The position numbers and the translations under genes were made by a program. Below, piece by piece: positions 1 to 9,076 of a stretch of DNA of 64,000 nt. Origin of the DNA: Aureimonas sp. AU22 (GTDB lineage: Bacteria > Pseudomonadota > Alphaproteobacteria > Rhizobiales > Rhizobiaceae). The first letter of the stretch is position 1. Each line of letters starts with the position of its first letter. The notes beneath the pieces are model-generated. The model was not told the origin of the DNA. It saw only the letters and a program-made list of their open reading frames with translations, and did no database searches. Location of the stretch: positions 1 to 64,000 of the forward strand of contig NZ_BBWJ01000047.1 of NCBI RefSeq assembly GCF_001463745.1, in the 5' to 3' direction.

Positions 1-1
1 C

Positions 2-748
2 GTCGAGGAAAGCCGCACCCGCCAAGCCGCCGAAGAGCGCGTCGAGACGCTGCGCCACAGCCTCGATCAGGCCAACCGCCTCGCCTCGCTCGGCCAGATC
101 ACGGCGGGCGTCGCGCATGAGATCAACCAGCCGGTGGCCGCGATCCGTACCTATGCCGAGAACGCCGCGCGCTTCCTGGAACGCGGCGACGTCGCGACCA
201 CGCAGCGCAACCTCGGCAACGTCGTCGGCCTCACCGAGCGCATCGGTCGGATCACCGACACGTTGAAGGGCCATGCCCGGCGGGGCTCGCATCCCATGGA
301 GCCCGTTAACCTCGCCGAAGCCGTCGAGGGCGCGATCATGGTGCTGCAGGGGCGGCTGGATACGGCCGGGGTGCCCATCCTGCGCGACGCGGATCTGGCG
401 TCCTTCGAGGTGATCGGCGAGCGCGTGCGTCTCGAACAGGTCCTCGTTAATCTCATCCAGAACGCGCTCGATGCGATGGATGGCCGGGTGGGCGCACGAG
501 TCGAGATCGCGACCGCCGGGGGCGTCGGTGCGGTCGATCTGATCGTGCGCGACAACGGACCCGGCATCCCGCCGGAGCAACTCGCGACCCTGTTCACGCC
601 GTTTTCCACCTCCAAGCCGCGCGGGCTCGGGCTCGGGCTGGTGATAACCAAGGACATTCTGTCCGAATGGGGCGGTTCCCTTCTTGTCGACAGCCGGCCC
701 GGCCAGGGCGCCACCTTCACCGCCCGCCTGAGGATCGCAGAACCATGA
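2..748 (+). CDS. dctB: DctB-type sensor histidine kinase, C-terminal part (5' end outside window)
   Basis: The frame is open from base 2, so the N-terminal sensor region lies upstream of the window. What remains is the transmitter module: an H box [20 protein letters not shown] near the start, with the phospho-accepting His inside HEINQP, an N box [10 protein letters not shown], a G1 box DNGPGIP and a G2 box GLGLGLVIT. The [14 protein letters not shown] form of the H box is typical of the DctB group of membrane kinases that sense C4-dicarboxylates in rhizobia. The kinase would autophosphorylate and pass phosphate to the regulator encoded next, with which it shares a 4-bp ATGA overlap, so the two are translationally coupled. 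The ligand cannot be read from this fragment, and other DctB-like kinases sense other small molecules. Confidence 0.88.
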   Translation, partial: VEESRTRQAAEERVETLRHSLDQANRLASLGQITAGVAHEINQPVAAIRTYAENAARFLERGDVATTQRNLGNVVGLTERIGRITDTLKGHARRGSHPMEPVNLAEAVEGAIMVLQGRLDTAGVPILRDADLASFEVIGERVRLEQVLVNLIQNALDAMDGRVGARVEIATAGGVGAVDLIVRDNGPGIPPEQLATLFTPFSTSKPRGLGLGLVITKDILSEWGGSLLVDSRPGQGATFTARLRIAEP

Positions 749-2091
749 CCCCTGCCGAGCGGACCATCGCCTTCGTCGACGACGATGCGGACCTGCGCGA
801 GGCGGGCGCGCAGGCGTTGTCGCTTGCCGGTTGGAGGCCCCTGCCCTTCGCCGACGCGCGCGCGGCGCTCGCAGCGCTCTCTCCCGACTTTCCCGGCGTC
901 CTCGTCACCGATATCCGCATGCCGGGGATGGACGGGCTCGACCTGTTCCGCGCGGTACGCCGGCTCGACCCCGATCTGCCGGTGATTCTCGTCACCGGCC
1001 ACGGCGACATCGCGATGGCCGTGGACGCGCTTCGGGAAGGTGCCTACGACTTCATCGCCAAACCCTACCCGACCGACCGCCTCGTCCAGAGCATCGCCCG
1101 GGCCAGCGAGAAGCGGGACCTCGTCCTCGAGAACCGGCGGCTGCGGGCCCTGGCCGAGCGAAGCGACGACGATCTTCCGCTGATCGGCGAGAGCCCGGCG
1201 ATGGAGCGGCTGCGGCGCACGCTTCGGCAAATCGCCGACGCGGATGTCGACGTTCTCGTCGAAGGCGAGACGGGGACCGGCAAGGAAGTGGTGGCGAGCG
1301 CCCTGCACCACTGGAGCCGCCGGGCGGCCAAGCCTTTCGTGGCGTTGAATTGCGGGGCTCTGCCGGAGACGGTGATCGAAAGCGAGCTCTTCGGCCACGA
1401 GGTCGGGGCGTTCACAGGCGCCGCCAAGCGGCGCGTCGGTCGCATCGAGCATTCGAGCGGCGGCACCCTGTTCCTGGACGAGATCGAGTCCATGCCCGCG
1501 GCCCTGCAGGTGAAGCTGCTGCGCGTTCTCGAAACGCGCGAGGTGGAGCCGCTCGGCACAAACGAGCGCCGGTCGCTCGATCTTCGCGTCGTCGCCGCCG
1601 CCAAGGTGGACCTCGGCTCGGCCGAGGCGCGGGCCTATTTCCGCGAGGATCTGTTCTATCGTCTCAACGTCGTGACGGTGCGCATCCCGCCCCTGCGCGA
1701 ACGCGGCTCCGACGTTCCGCTCCTGTTCGCCCATTTCCTGCGCCGCGCCGCCGAGCGCTTCCGGCGCGAGCCCCCGACCGTGTCGCCGGCGCTTCTCCAG
1801 CGTCTCGCCTCGCACTCCTGGCCGGGCAACGTGCGCGAACTCGCCCATCATGCCGAGCGCGTGGTGCTGGGGCTCGACGCCGACGTGGCGACAGACGCAA
1901 CGGCCCCCCCGAGCCTGACCCTGCCCGAGCGCGTCGATCGATTCGAGGCGGACACGATCCGGCAGGTGCTCGGCGAGAACGCGGGGGATGTGCGGCGCAC
2001 GGTGGAAGCGCTCGGCATCCCCCGCAAGACCTTCTATGACAAGCTCCAGCGGCACGGCATCAGCCGTCGCGACTTCGCCGCGGACGCGTAA
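745..2091 (+). CDS. dctD: Sigma-54-dependent response regulator, DctD/NtrC family
   Basis: A 448-residue enhancer-binding activator. A receiver domain covers about residues 1-120, with the acidic pocket FVDDDAD, phospho-acceptor Asp in [11 protein letters not shown] and Lys in FIAKPY. The central AAA+ sigma-54 interaction domain (about 140-370) has Walker A GETGTGKE, the GAFTGA loop that touches sigma-54, and Walker [11 protein letters not shown]. The C-terminus carries a Fis-type helix-turn-helix ([22 protein letters not shown]). The ATG at 745 overlaps the stop of the kinase gene and gives the usual family length; an upstream in-frame start would only add shadow sequence. In the family, the phosphorylated protein opens sigma-54 promoters, classically that of the dicarboxylate transporter dctA. 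No target promoter is visible in the window. Confidence 0.9.
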   Translation: MTPAERTIAFVDDDADLREAGAQALSLAGWRPLPFADARAALAALSPDFPGVLVTDIRMPGMDGLDLFRAVRRLDPDLPVILVTGHGDIAMAVDALREGAYDFIAKPYPTDRLVQSIARASEKRDLVLENRRLRALAERSDDDLPLIGESPAMERLRRTLRQIADADVDVLVEGETGTGKEVVASALHHWSRRAAKPFVALNCGALPETVIESELFGHEVGAFTGAAKRRVGRIEHSSGGTLFLDEIESMPAALQVKLLRVLETREVEPLGTNERRSLDLRVVAAAKVDLGSAEARAYFREDLFYRLNVVTVRIPPLRERGSDVPLLFAHFLRRAAERFRREPPTVSPALLQRLASHSWPGNVRELAHHAERVVLGLDADVATDATAPPSLTLPERVDRFEADTIRQVLGENAGDVRRTVEALGIPRKTFYDKLQRHGISRRDFAADA

Positions 2092-2100
2092 GGAGAGCGG

Positions 2101-2352
2101 TCAGGCAGCCGAGCGGAGCGTTCCGATCAGCTTCTCCAGGCGGTCCCGGCCGGCTTCGGTCAGGGTCCCCCGTTCGCCCTCGGGATCGAGAAGCCCGGCC
2201 TCCTCCATCTCCCGCACGCCCTCGGCGTCCGCCTTGTGGCCCTTGCCGTCGTCGAGCACGACGCGGGTCACCGTCTCGCCGCTGACCAGCGAGTGGTAGG
2301 CGGCAAAGACCAGAATGGACAGGGCGCCGTCGGAAAGGTTGGTCTGGCTCAT
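2101..2352 (-). CDS. Small conserved-looking hypothetical protein (83 aa)
   Basis: I do not recognise this family. The 83-residue product is soluble and charged, with helix-rich segments such as GALSILVFAAYHSLVSGETV at the start and EAGRDRLEKLIGTLRSAA at the end. The ATG at 2352 (protein begins MSQTNLSDGA) is preferred over the longer frame start because the upstream part of that frame reads as shadow sequence from the opposite strand. It converges on the response regulator gene, whose stop lies 9 bp away, and no terminator hairpin separates them. Confidence 0.55.
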   Translation of the reverse strand: MSQTNLSDGALSILVFAAYHSLVSGETVTRVVLDDGKGHKADAEGVREMEEAGLLDPEGERGTLTEAGRDRLEKLIGTLRSAA

Positions 2353-2520
2353 CGGGTGGGCTCCAGTGCGGTTCGAGGCAATCCTTCTCCAACAAAGCTG
2401 GCGCGCATCGGCTCCCGATTGCGGCGAAGTTTCACATCCACCGCTTGGGGCGCTCGGGGTGCCTCGACATGGCCCATCTGTCCGCCTAATTCGAGCCTCG
2501 AAAAGTGCAGGACGTCGAGA

Positions 2521-2778
2521 ATGAGCAGCGCCGTAGATCCCGAATTGAGTGCCCTGATCCGCGAAGTCATCGAAGCAAAGCTTCTCAAGTCCGGGTCCGA
2601 GGAGAAACGGGTTGCGGAACAGGTGGCCAGCCATGGTCTCGGCTCGCTCGGCGCGTCCGAGCGCGACACGTTCGAACGGCGCGTTCTGCCGATCCTGTCG
2701 AAGCCGATCCGCGAACAGCTCGCGATCGCCTCCATCGTCCAGCGTGGCGGCTACGTGCCGCGCAAGATCGTGTTCTGA
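2521..2778 (+). CDS. Small hypothetical protein (85 aa)
   Basis: An 85-residue soluble protein of unknown family, beginning MSSAVDPELSALIREVIE and ending GGYVPRKIVF. The ATG at 2521 is chosen because the upstream extension of the frame has no coding character. The sequence looks like an all-helical basic/acidic adaptor, with no catalytic motif that I can name. It sits divergent from the 83-residue gene upstream (168 bp apart) and converges on the permease gene downstream. Confidence 0.5.
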   Translation: MSSAVDPELSALIREVIEAKLLKSGSEEKRVAEQVASHGLGSLGASERDTFERRVLPILSKPIREQLAIASIVQRGGYVPRKIVF

Positions 2779-2793
2779 CGCGAGGCTCCGCCG

Positions 2794-4155
2794 TCAGCTC
2801 CCCGCTTCGCTCTCGATGAAGCGGTCGATGCCGCCCGAGCGGCCCACGCCCGTCACGAAGTAGAGGACCACGATCGCCGCAAGAAGGCCGATGGCGATGA
2901 TCGGCGCCGTCCACTCGCCCTGCCCGATACGCACGACGATGAGCGAGGCGCAGACGAGCGCGCCGAGCGCCGGCACGAACCGGGGCACCTCGAAGCGGCC
3001 CTTGGCCTCGCCCGGCCGCCGCTGCAGTACGAGGAGGGCGATGTTCACCACGGTGAACACGATCAGCAGCAAGAGCACGGTGGAGGCTGCGAGGGCTCCG
3101 ATGTCGCCGACGAGCGACAGGAGGACCACGATCACGAGCAGCGCGCCGATCGCGACATAGGGCGTGCGCCGCGTCGCGTGGACGCGACCGAGCGCTTCCG
3201 GCATCAGGCCCTGACGCGACATCCCGTAGAGCAGGCGCGAGGCCATCACGTAATTGACGAGTGCGGTGTTGGCGACGGCGAAGATCGTGATGCCGGCATA
3301 GATGCCCGTCGGGAACCAGGGCGCGGCGCGCTCCACCACCAGCGTCAGCGGACCGGCGGCCTCGGCGAGTTCCCGCCACGGGACGACCGATACCGCCGTG
3401 ATCGCGATGCAGATGTAGATCACCGTCGCCATCAGCATCGCCGAGATCATCGCGATCGGCATGGTACGTTCGGGCTCCTTCACCTCCTCCGACACGTTGA
3501 GCATGTCCTCGAAGCCGATGAACGAGAAGAAGGTCAGCACCGCGCCTTGCGCCACGAGCAGCATGACGGAACCCTCGACGGCGCCCTCGCCGCCGGTCGG
3601 GAATTCCAGAAGGTTGGCGTTGCCCCAGTAGGAAACGCCGACCGCGATCACGAGGATGAGGCCGAAGGCCTCGACGATCGTGCAGACGGCGTTCAGCCAC
3701 AGCGATTCGGTGATGCCCCGGAACAGGATGCCGGCGAGGATCACGAGGAAGCCGATGGCGAGGACGCTCTGCGGCGTGTCGATCCCGAGGATGCTGGCGA
3801 AATTACGTGCCACGACGTTGCTCTGGGTGGCGATGGACGTGAGGCCCGAGCACACCACAGCAAGGCCCACCGTGTAGGACAGGAGCGGGTGGCGATAGGC
3901 GCGCTGCGTGACGTAGGCCGCGCCGCCGGCCCGCGGATAGCGCGAGGCGATGGAGGCGTAGGAGAGACCCGTCAGGAGCGCCGCCACCATGGACACCATG
4001 AAGGCGACCCAGACCGCGCTTCCCAGTTCGCTCGCCGCCTCGCCGATCAGCCCGTAGACACCGGCGCCGAGCATGGAGCCGAGCCCCAGCAGCGTAACCT
4101 GAAACAGCCCGACCGAACGCTTGAGTCCTGTTTCCTGTCCCCGATCCGTCGCCAT
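2794..4155 (-). CDS. APC-family amino acid permease
   Basis: A 453-residue integral inner-membrane protein with about a dozen hydrophobic segments. The first segment contains LGLGSMLGAGVYGLIGEAAS, matching the glycine-rich helix-1 signature of the amino acid-polyamine-organocation superfamily (LeuT fold). The second conserved region FSFIGFEDMLNVSEEVKEPE (helix 6/7 area) is also typical of this family. The length is normal. It should couple uptake or exchange of an amino acid or related amine to the proton gradient. The substrate cannot be deduced, and the neighbours give no hint. The start ATG at 4155 is the first good one. Confidence 0.85.
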   Translation of the reverse strand: MATDRGQETGLKRSVGLFQVTLLGLGSMLGAGVYGLIGEAASELGSAVWVAFMVSMVAALLTGLSYASIASRYPRAGGAAYVTQRAYRHPLLSYTVGLAVVCSGLTSIATQSNVVARNFASILGIDTPQSVLAIGFLVILAGILFRGITESLWLNAVCTIVEAFGLILVIAVGVSYWGNANLLEFPTGGEGAVEGSVMLLVAQGAVLTFFSFIGFEDMLNVSEEVKEPERTMPIAMISAMLMATVIYICIAITAVSVVPWRELAEAAGPLTLVVERAAPWFPTGIYAGITIFAVANTALVNYVMASRLLYGMSRQGLMPEALGRVHATRRTPYVAIGALLVIVVLLSLVGDIGALAASTVLLLLIVFTVVNIALLVLQRRPGEAKGRFEVPRFVPALGALVCASLIVVRIGQGEWTAPIIAIGLLAAIVVLYFVTGVGRSGGIDRFIESEAGS

Positions 4156-4254
4156 GCCGCTGCGCCCCGTCTATCACGGGACCTGCCCGCAGGAACGGAA
4201 GATAGCCCACCACACGACAAAGGCGACGACGGCGAGGCGAAAATCCGGCGAAAA

Positions 4255-4947
4255 TCAGGCAGACGGCAGTGCGATCTCGCTGAGCCGATCCGGGATCTCG
4301 TCCAGGCGGTCGAGCACGAGGTCGGCGCCGAGGCTCTCGACTTCCCTTGCCGTATAGCCGCCGCGCATGGCGACCACGGGCATGCCGGCGGCCTGCGCGG
4401 CTTCGACGTCGTTCTCGGAATCGCCGACGAAAAGAGCATCGCCGGGCTCGATGCCGAGTTGTCGGCAGGCATAGACCAGAAGGTCGGGCGCCGGTTTCTT
4501 GCTCGGTCCGGCATCGCCTCCGACCACCACCGCCATACGGTCGGCAAGCCCGAAATGGGCGAGGATGTCGGCGGTCTCGGTGCCGGGTTTGTTCGTGACG
4601 ACGCCGAGCGCGATGCCGCGGTCGGCGAGGATGCGCACGGCATCCGTCGCACCTGCGTTTAGCGTCGTCAGCTCGGTGGCGCGGGCGGAGTAGATGGCGA
4701 GATACCGGTCGGCGATCTTGTCGCGCGTCGCATGATCGATCTCCTTGCCGAGCGCCTCGTAGGCGCGCCCCACCAGCACCTGCACGCCCTGCCCCACCAT
4801 GCGTCCCACGGCCTCGATGGTGAAGGGCGGCTCGCCGAGGCTCTCCAGCGTCTGGTTCAACGCTTCGTGGATGTCGGGCAGGGAATCCACCAGCGTGCCG
4901 TCGAGATCGAACAGGATGGCGCGGGGCCAGGATGGCGTGTCGGTCAT
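4255..4947 (-). CDS. gph: Phosphoglycolate phosphatase (HAD family)
   Basis: A 230-residue HAD phosphatase. Motif I is FDLDGTLVDS near residue 12 (nucleophile Asp and acid/base Asp), motif II VVTNKPG, the motif III lysine lies in GPSKKPAPD, and motif IV is FVGDSENDVEAAQAAG. The helical cap follows motif I, as in the Gph/CbbZ subfamily. Gph removes phosphate from 2-phosphoglycolate, formed during repair of oxidised DNA 3' ends or by Rubisco oxygenation. The ATG at 4947 (MTDTPSWPRA) places motif I at the expected distance from the N-terminus. The MaoC-like gene lies 10 bp upstream on the same strand, so the two are probably co-transcribed, although no functional link is known to me. Confidence 0.88.
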   Translation of the reverse strand: MTDTPSWPRAILFDLDGTLVDSLPDIHEALNQTLESLGEPPFTIEAVGRMVGQGVQVLVGRAYEALGKEIDHATRDKIADRYLAIYSARATELTTLNAGATDAVRILADRGIALGVVTNKPGTETADILAHFGLADRMAVVVGGDAGPSKKPAPDLLVYACRQLGIEPGDALFVGDSENDVEAAQAAGMPVVAMRGGYTAREVESLGADLVLDRLDEIPDRLSEIALPSA

Positions 4948-4957
4948 CAAGGTTCCC

Positions 4958-5464
4958 TCAGGTTTCGTCCGCCGGCGGGTCGAGCACCGCCAGCGTGATC
5001 CAGCGGGCGACGAAGGCGGGCTTCGGCGCACCCTCGATCTCGACCGCCGCGTTCCAGGTGGATTGCAGGCTGACCGCCCGTTCCTTGAGGGCGACGAGCT
5101 GGAAGCTGCCGCGCACCCGGGCGCCGCTCTTGACCGGGGTCAGGAAGCGCACTTCGTCGAACCCGTAATTCACCCCCATGCGCGTGCGCTCGACGCCCGG
5201 CATCGCGTCGTAGGCGAGCGTCGAAAGCAGCGAGAGCGAGAGGAATCCGTGGGCGATCGTGCCGCCGAACGGTGTCTCCGCCCTGGCGCGTTCGGGATCG
5301 ACGTGAATGAACTGGTGGTCGTTCGTGGCGTCGGCGAACCGGTCGATCATCCCCTGGTCGACCGTGAGCCAGTCGGAGACGAACGCCTCGCCGTCGAGAT
5401 AGGTGCGATAGGTCTCCATCGACACCAGCCGTTGTCGCAGCGCGTCCTCGTCGTCCCGTGCCAC
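4958..5464 (-). CDS. MaoC-like (R)-specific hydratase / dehydratase
   Basis: A 168-residue single hot-dog-fold protein of the MaoC dehydratase family. The hydratase signature is visible as DRFADATNDHQFIHVDPERA followed by TPFGGTIAHGFLSLSLLS, which carries the catalytic Asp and His. Family members hydrate trans-2-enoyl thioesters to (R)-3-hydroxyacyl forms in fatty acid or PHA metabolism. The exact chain-length preference cannot be read. Its start faces the NAGGN operon, with a 134-bp divergent intergenic region between them. Confidence 0.85.
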   Translation of the reverse strand: MARDDEDALRQRLVSMETYRTYLDGEAFVSDWLTVDQGMIDRFADATNDHQFIHVDPERARAETPFGGTIAHGFLSLSLLSTLAYDAMPGVERTRMGVNYGFDEVRFLTPVKSGARVRGSFQLVALKERAVSLQSTWNAAVEIEGAPKPAFVARWITLAVLDPPADET

Positions 5465-5598
5465 GGCGTGCCTTCCTTTCGAACCATTCCCAGCCGGTCA
5501 TAGTCGTCCGGCTGCACCCCGCCAAGGCCTTACGGGGTTGCCGCAGCGCAGCGTGGCCTATGTGCAGGCGGAAGACGGACGCGAAGAAGGACCAGGTC

Positions 5599-7374
5599 AT
5601 GTGCGGCATCTGCGGTGAAATCCGCTTCGACGGCGGCTTCGCCTCCCCCGAGCGCATCGCCGCAATGGGGCAGTGTCTCAGTCCACGCGGACCCGACGGT
5701 GCCGGCATGGTGCTGCGCGGACGCGTCGGCTTCGGCCACCGTCGCCTCAAGATCATCGACCTGTCGGAAAAGGCCGCACAGCCGATGGAGGACCCGGACC
5801 TCGGGCTCACCCTCGCCTTCAACGGCTGTATCTACAACTACCCCGAGCTGCGACAGGAGTTGCAGGGGCTCGGCTACCGCTTCTTCTCGCACGGCGACAC
5901 GGAGGTCATCCTCAAGGCCTACCACGCCTGGGGCCGCGACTGCGTGAAGCGCTTCCACGGCATGTTCGCCTTCGCGATCCACGAACGCGAGAGCGGCCGG
6001 GTCATGCTGGCGCGCGACCGGTTCGGCATCAAGCCGATGTACCTGTCGCAGACGAAGGACCGCCTGCTGATCGCCTCCTCGCTGCCGGCGCTGGTCGCGA
6101 CCGGCGAGGTGGATCGCTCGATCGATCCCGTGGCACTCCATCACTACATGAGCTTCCACGCGGTGGTGCCGGCGCCCCTCACCATTCTCAAGGGCGTGCG
6201 CAAACTACCGCCGGCAACGACCCGGATGATCGAGCCGGACGGGCGCTTCGACGACGAGACCTTCTGGTCGCCGCCTTTCGGGCCGCAGGCCGGCGACGAG
6301 GCGCGCTCGGCGGAGGAATGGCGCGATAGGGTGCTCGATGCGCTGCGCCTTGCGGTCAAGCGGCGCATGGTCGCCGACGTCCCGGTCGGCGTACTGCTCT
6401 CGGGCGGCGTAGATTCCTCGCTGATCGTCGGCCTCCTCGCGGAAGCCGGGCAGACGGGTCTATCCACCTTTTCCATCGGCTTCGAGGACGCCAATGGCGA
6501 AGTCGGCAACGAGTTCGAATATTCCGACCTGATCGCCAAGCACTACGGCACGCGCCATCACAAGATCTTCGTGCCGGGCAGCGAACTCCTCGAGCAGCTG
6601 CCGGGCGCCATCCGCGCCATGTCGGAACCCATGGTCTCCTACGACAATATCGGTTTCTACCTCCTGTCGCGTGAGGTATCGAAGCACATCAAGGTCGTCC
6701 AGTCCGGCCAGGGCGCCGACGAGATCTTCGCGGGCTATCACTGGTATCCGCCGATGGCGGACGCCGCCGACCCGTTGGCGACCTATCGAGGCGCCTTCTT
6801 CGACCGCACGCACGAGACCCTGTCCGGCCAGCTCCGGCCGCGCTGGCATGCCGGCTTCGACGCGAGCGGCGACTTCGTGCGCGATCACTTCGCACTGCCC
6901 GGTGCCGACGATCCCGTCGCCAAGGCGCTGCGCATTGACAGCCAGGTCATGCTGGTGGACGACCCGGTCAAGCGCGTCGACAACATGACGATGGCCTGGG
7001 GCCTGGAAGCGCGCGTGCCGTTCCTCGACCATGAGCTGGCGGAACTGGCCGCGCGCGTTCCGTCCGCCGAGAAGCTCAAGGGCGGCGGCAAGGGCATCCT
7101 CAAGGACGTCGCCCGTCTCGTGATCCCGCACGAGGTGATCGATCGCAAGAAGGGCTACTTCCCCGTCCCGCAGCTGAAGTATCTCGCCGGTCCGACGCTC
7201 GACATGGTGCGCGACGCGATGGGCTCGAGCCGGGCGCGCGAGCGCGGCCTGTTCGAACCGGCCTGGCTCGACAAGCTCTTCGCCGACCCCGCCGCCCACA
7301 TCACCCCGCTTCAGGGCTCCGAACTCTGGCAGGCGACGCTCTTGGAACTCTGGCTGCAGGAACAGGGCCTATGA
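5599..7374 (+). CDS. asnO: N-acetylglutaminylglutamine amidotransferase (AsnO)
   Basis: A 591-residue class II glutamine amidotransferase of the asparagine synthetase B type. It starts MCGICGE, placing the nucleophilic Cys at position 2 once Met is removed. Conserved glutaminase residues follow (SPRGPDGAG; FNGCIYNY; GDTEVI), then a synthetase domain with the PP-loop LLSGGVDSS near residue 265. In Sinorhizobium and many other bacteria this enzyme amidates N-acetylglutaminylglutamine to the dipeptide osmolyte NAGGN. The assignment over ordinary AsnB comes from the following two genes, which form the conserved NAGGN set. The ATG at 5599 is fixed by the Cys-2 requirement and has AAGGA upstream. 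Confidence 0.93.
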   Translation: MCGICGEIRFDGGFASPERIAAMGQCLSPRGPDGAGMVLRGRVGFGHRRLKIIDLSEKAAQPMEDPDLGLTLAFNGCIYNYPELRQELQGLGYRFFSHGDTEVILKAYHAWGRDCVKRFHGMFAFAIHERESGRVMLARDRFGIKPMYLSQTKDRLLIASSLPALVATGEVDRSIDPVALHHYMSFHAVVPAPLTILKGVRKLPPATTRMIEPDGRFDDETFWSPPFGPQAGDEARSAEEWRDRVLDALRLAVKRRMVADVPVGVLLSGGVDSSLIVGLLAEAGQTGLSTFSIGFEDANGEVGNEFEYSDLIAKHYGTRHHKIFVPGSELLEQLPGAIRAMSEPMVSYDNIGFYLLSREVSKHIKVVQSGQGADEIFAGYHWYPPMADAADPLATYRGAFFDRTHETLSGQLRPRWHAGFDASGDFVRDHFALPGADDPVAKALRIDSQVMLVDDPVKRVDNMTMAWGLEARVPFLDHELAELAARVPSAEKLKGGGKGILKDVARLVIPHEVIDRKKGYFPVPQLKYLAGPTLDMVRDAMGSSRARERGLFEPAWLDKLFADPAAHITPLQGSELWQATLLELWLQEQGL

Positions 7375-9068
7375 GCGGGCCCAATGCCAACGCCGTCGTC
7401 GACTGCGGCTGGGGCCGCCTCGTCTTCGCCGCGACCTTCGCGGATCCGGCGGAACTGGCGCGCTCCCTCGACGAGGAGGGTCCCGATCGCCGCGACATCG
7501 CCTTCCACGTCAGCGATCCGCACGTCCTCCTCGCGCAGGCCCCGCAGGACCTCTTCCTCGACCCCTCGCACACCTACCGCCTCGATCTGTCGAGCCTCCA
7601 GGCGGGTGGGCGCGAGCCCGCCGGCTTCACCGTGCGCAGGCTGGCCGCCGTCGGCGACACGACCGCCGTCAACCGCATCTACCGGTCGCGCAACATGGTG
7701 CCGGTCGACCCGGACTTTCTCTGGCGCCACCGCAAGGACGAGGTGCTGACCTATCTCGTGGCCGAAGACGAGGCGAGCGGCGCGATCCTCGGCACCGTCA
7801 CCGGCGTCGATCACGGCCGCGCCTTCGCCGATCCCGAGCGTGGCTCCTCGCTCTGGTGCCTTGCCATCGACCCCCAGGCCGCCCCGCCCGGTATCGGCGA
7901 GGCGCTGGTGCGCGCGTTGGCCGAACACTATCGCGACGCCGGCTGCGCCACGATGGACCTATCGGTGATGCACGACAACGAGCCGGCCATCGCGCTTTAC
8001 GAGCGGCTCGGCTTCGAGCGCCTGCCGGTCTTCGCGGTGAAACGGCGCAACTCCATCAACGAGCGCCTGTTCACCGGTTCGGCGAGCGTCGAGGAAGCAC
8101 TGAACCCCTATGCGCGCATCATCATCGACGAAGCGCGCCGGCGCGGCATCCACGCCGAGATCCTCGACGCGCAGGGCGGGTTCTTCCGATTGACCTACGG
8201 CGGACGCAGCCTGCGCTGCCGCGAGAGCCTGTCGGAACTGACGTCGGCCGTCGCCTTGTCGATCTGCGACGACAAGAGCGTCACCCGCCGTCTCGTCGAG
8301 GAAGCCGGCGTGAAGGTGCCCGAGCAGATCGGCGCCCACGAGGGCGACGAGACGATCGCCGAGTTCCTCGCCCGCCACGGGTCCGTCGTCGTCAAGCCGG
8401 CGCGCGGCGAGCAGGGGCGCGGCATCGCCGTCGGTCTGGAAACCATGGAAGCGGTGCGGACCGCGATCGAAACCGCTCGGCGCGAATGCGAGCGCGTGCT
8501 GATCGAGGCCTGCTTCACCGGCGAGGACCTGCGCCTCGTGGTGATCGACTTCCGGCTCGTCGCCGCCGCCATCCGCCGCCCGCCCTGCATCGTCGGCGAT
8601 GGCCGTTCCACGGCGCGCGAGCTGATCGAGCGGCTGTCGCGCCGGCGCGCCGCCGCCACGGGGGGCGAATCCAAGGTGCCCCTCGACGCCGAAACCGAGC
8701 GCACCCTGCGTGGGGCCGGCTACGGCTGGGACGACACGATCCCGGAAGGAACGAACGTCACGGTTCGCCGCACCGCGAACCTCCACACCGGCGGCACGAT
8801 CCACGACGTCACCGACATCGTCCATCCGCGCCTCGTCGAAGCGGCCGTGGCGGCCGCGCGCGCGATCGACATCCCGGTCTGCGGCATCGATTTCATGGTC
8901 GAGGACGCGCGCGAGGAAACCTACGTCTTCATCGAGGCGAACGAGCGGCCGGGCCTTGCCAACCACGAGCCGCAGCCGACGGCCGAGCGCTTCGTGGATC
9001 TTCTGTTCCCGTTGTCCATTCCCGCTTCCGTTCGGACCCTCCGCTCCAAGCGTCGCATCTCCGGCTGA
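7371..9068 (+). CDS. ngg: N-acetylglutaminylglutamine synthetase (Ngg), GNAT plus ATP-grasp fusion
   Basis: A 565-residue two-domain enzyme. The N-terminal half (about residues 80-225) is a GNAT acetyltransferase, ending in a typical EPAIALYERLGFERLPVF helix-strand. The C-terminal half (about 280-555) is an ATP-grasp ligase like that of cyanophycin synthetase, with VVVKPARGEQGRGIAVG and a metal/ATP region CGIDFMVED then EANERPGLANHEP. Acetylation of glutamine and ligation to a second glutamine on one polypeptide is the known design of this enzyme. It overlaps the amidotransferase stop by 4 bp (ATGA), so the two are made together. Confidence 0.93.
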   Translation: MSGPNANAVVDCGWGRLVFAATFADPAELARSLDEEGPDRRDIAFHVSDPHVLLAQAPQDLFLDPSHTYRLDLSSLQAGGREPAGFTVRRLAAVGDTTAVNRIYRSRNMVPVDPDFLWRHRKDEVLTYLVAEDEASGAILGTVTGVDHGRAFADPERGSSLWCLAIDPQAAPPGIGEALVRALAEHYRDAGCATMDLSVMHDNEPAIALYERLGFERLPVFAVKRRNSINERLFTGSASVEEALNPYARIIIDEARRRGIHAEILDAQGGFFRLTYGGRSLRCRESLSELTSAVALSICDDKSVTRRLVEEAGVKVPEQIGAHEGDETIAEFLARHGSVVVKPARGEQGRGIAVGLETMEAVRTAIETARRECERVLIEACFTGEDLRLVVIDFRLVAAAIRRPPCIVGDGRSTARELIERLSRRRAAATGGESKVPLDAETERTLRGAGYGWDDTIPEGTNVTVRRTANLHTGGTIHDVTDIVHPRLVEAAVAAARAIDIPVCGIDFMVEDAREETYVFIEANERPGLANHEPQPTAERFVDLLFPLSIPASVRTLRSKRRISG

Positions 9069-9076
9069 CAGAACCC

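Noticed and set aside
151-2055. 634-residue minus-strand frame
   Set aside because: Antisense shadow of the two-component genes, which carry complete signature motifs.
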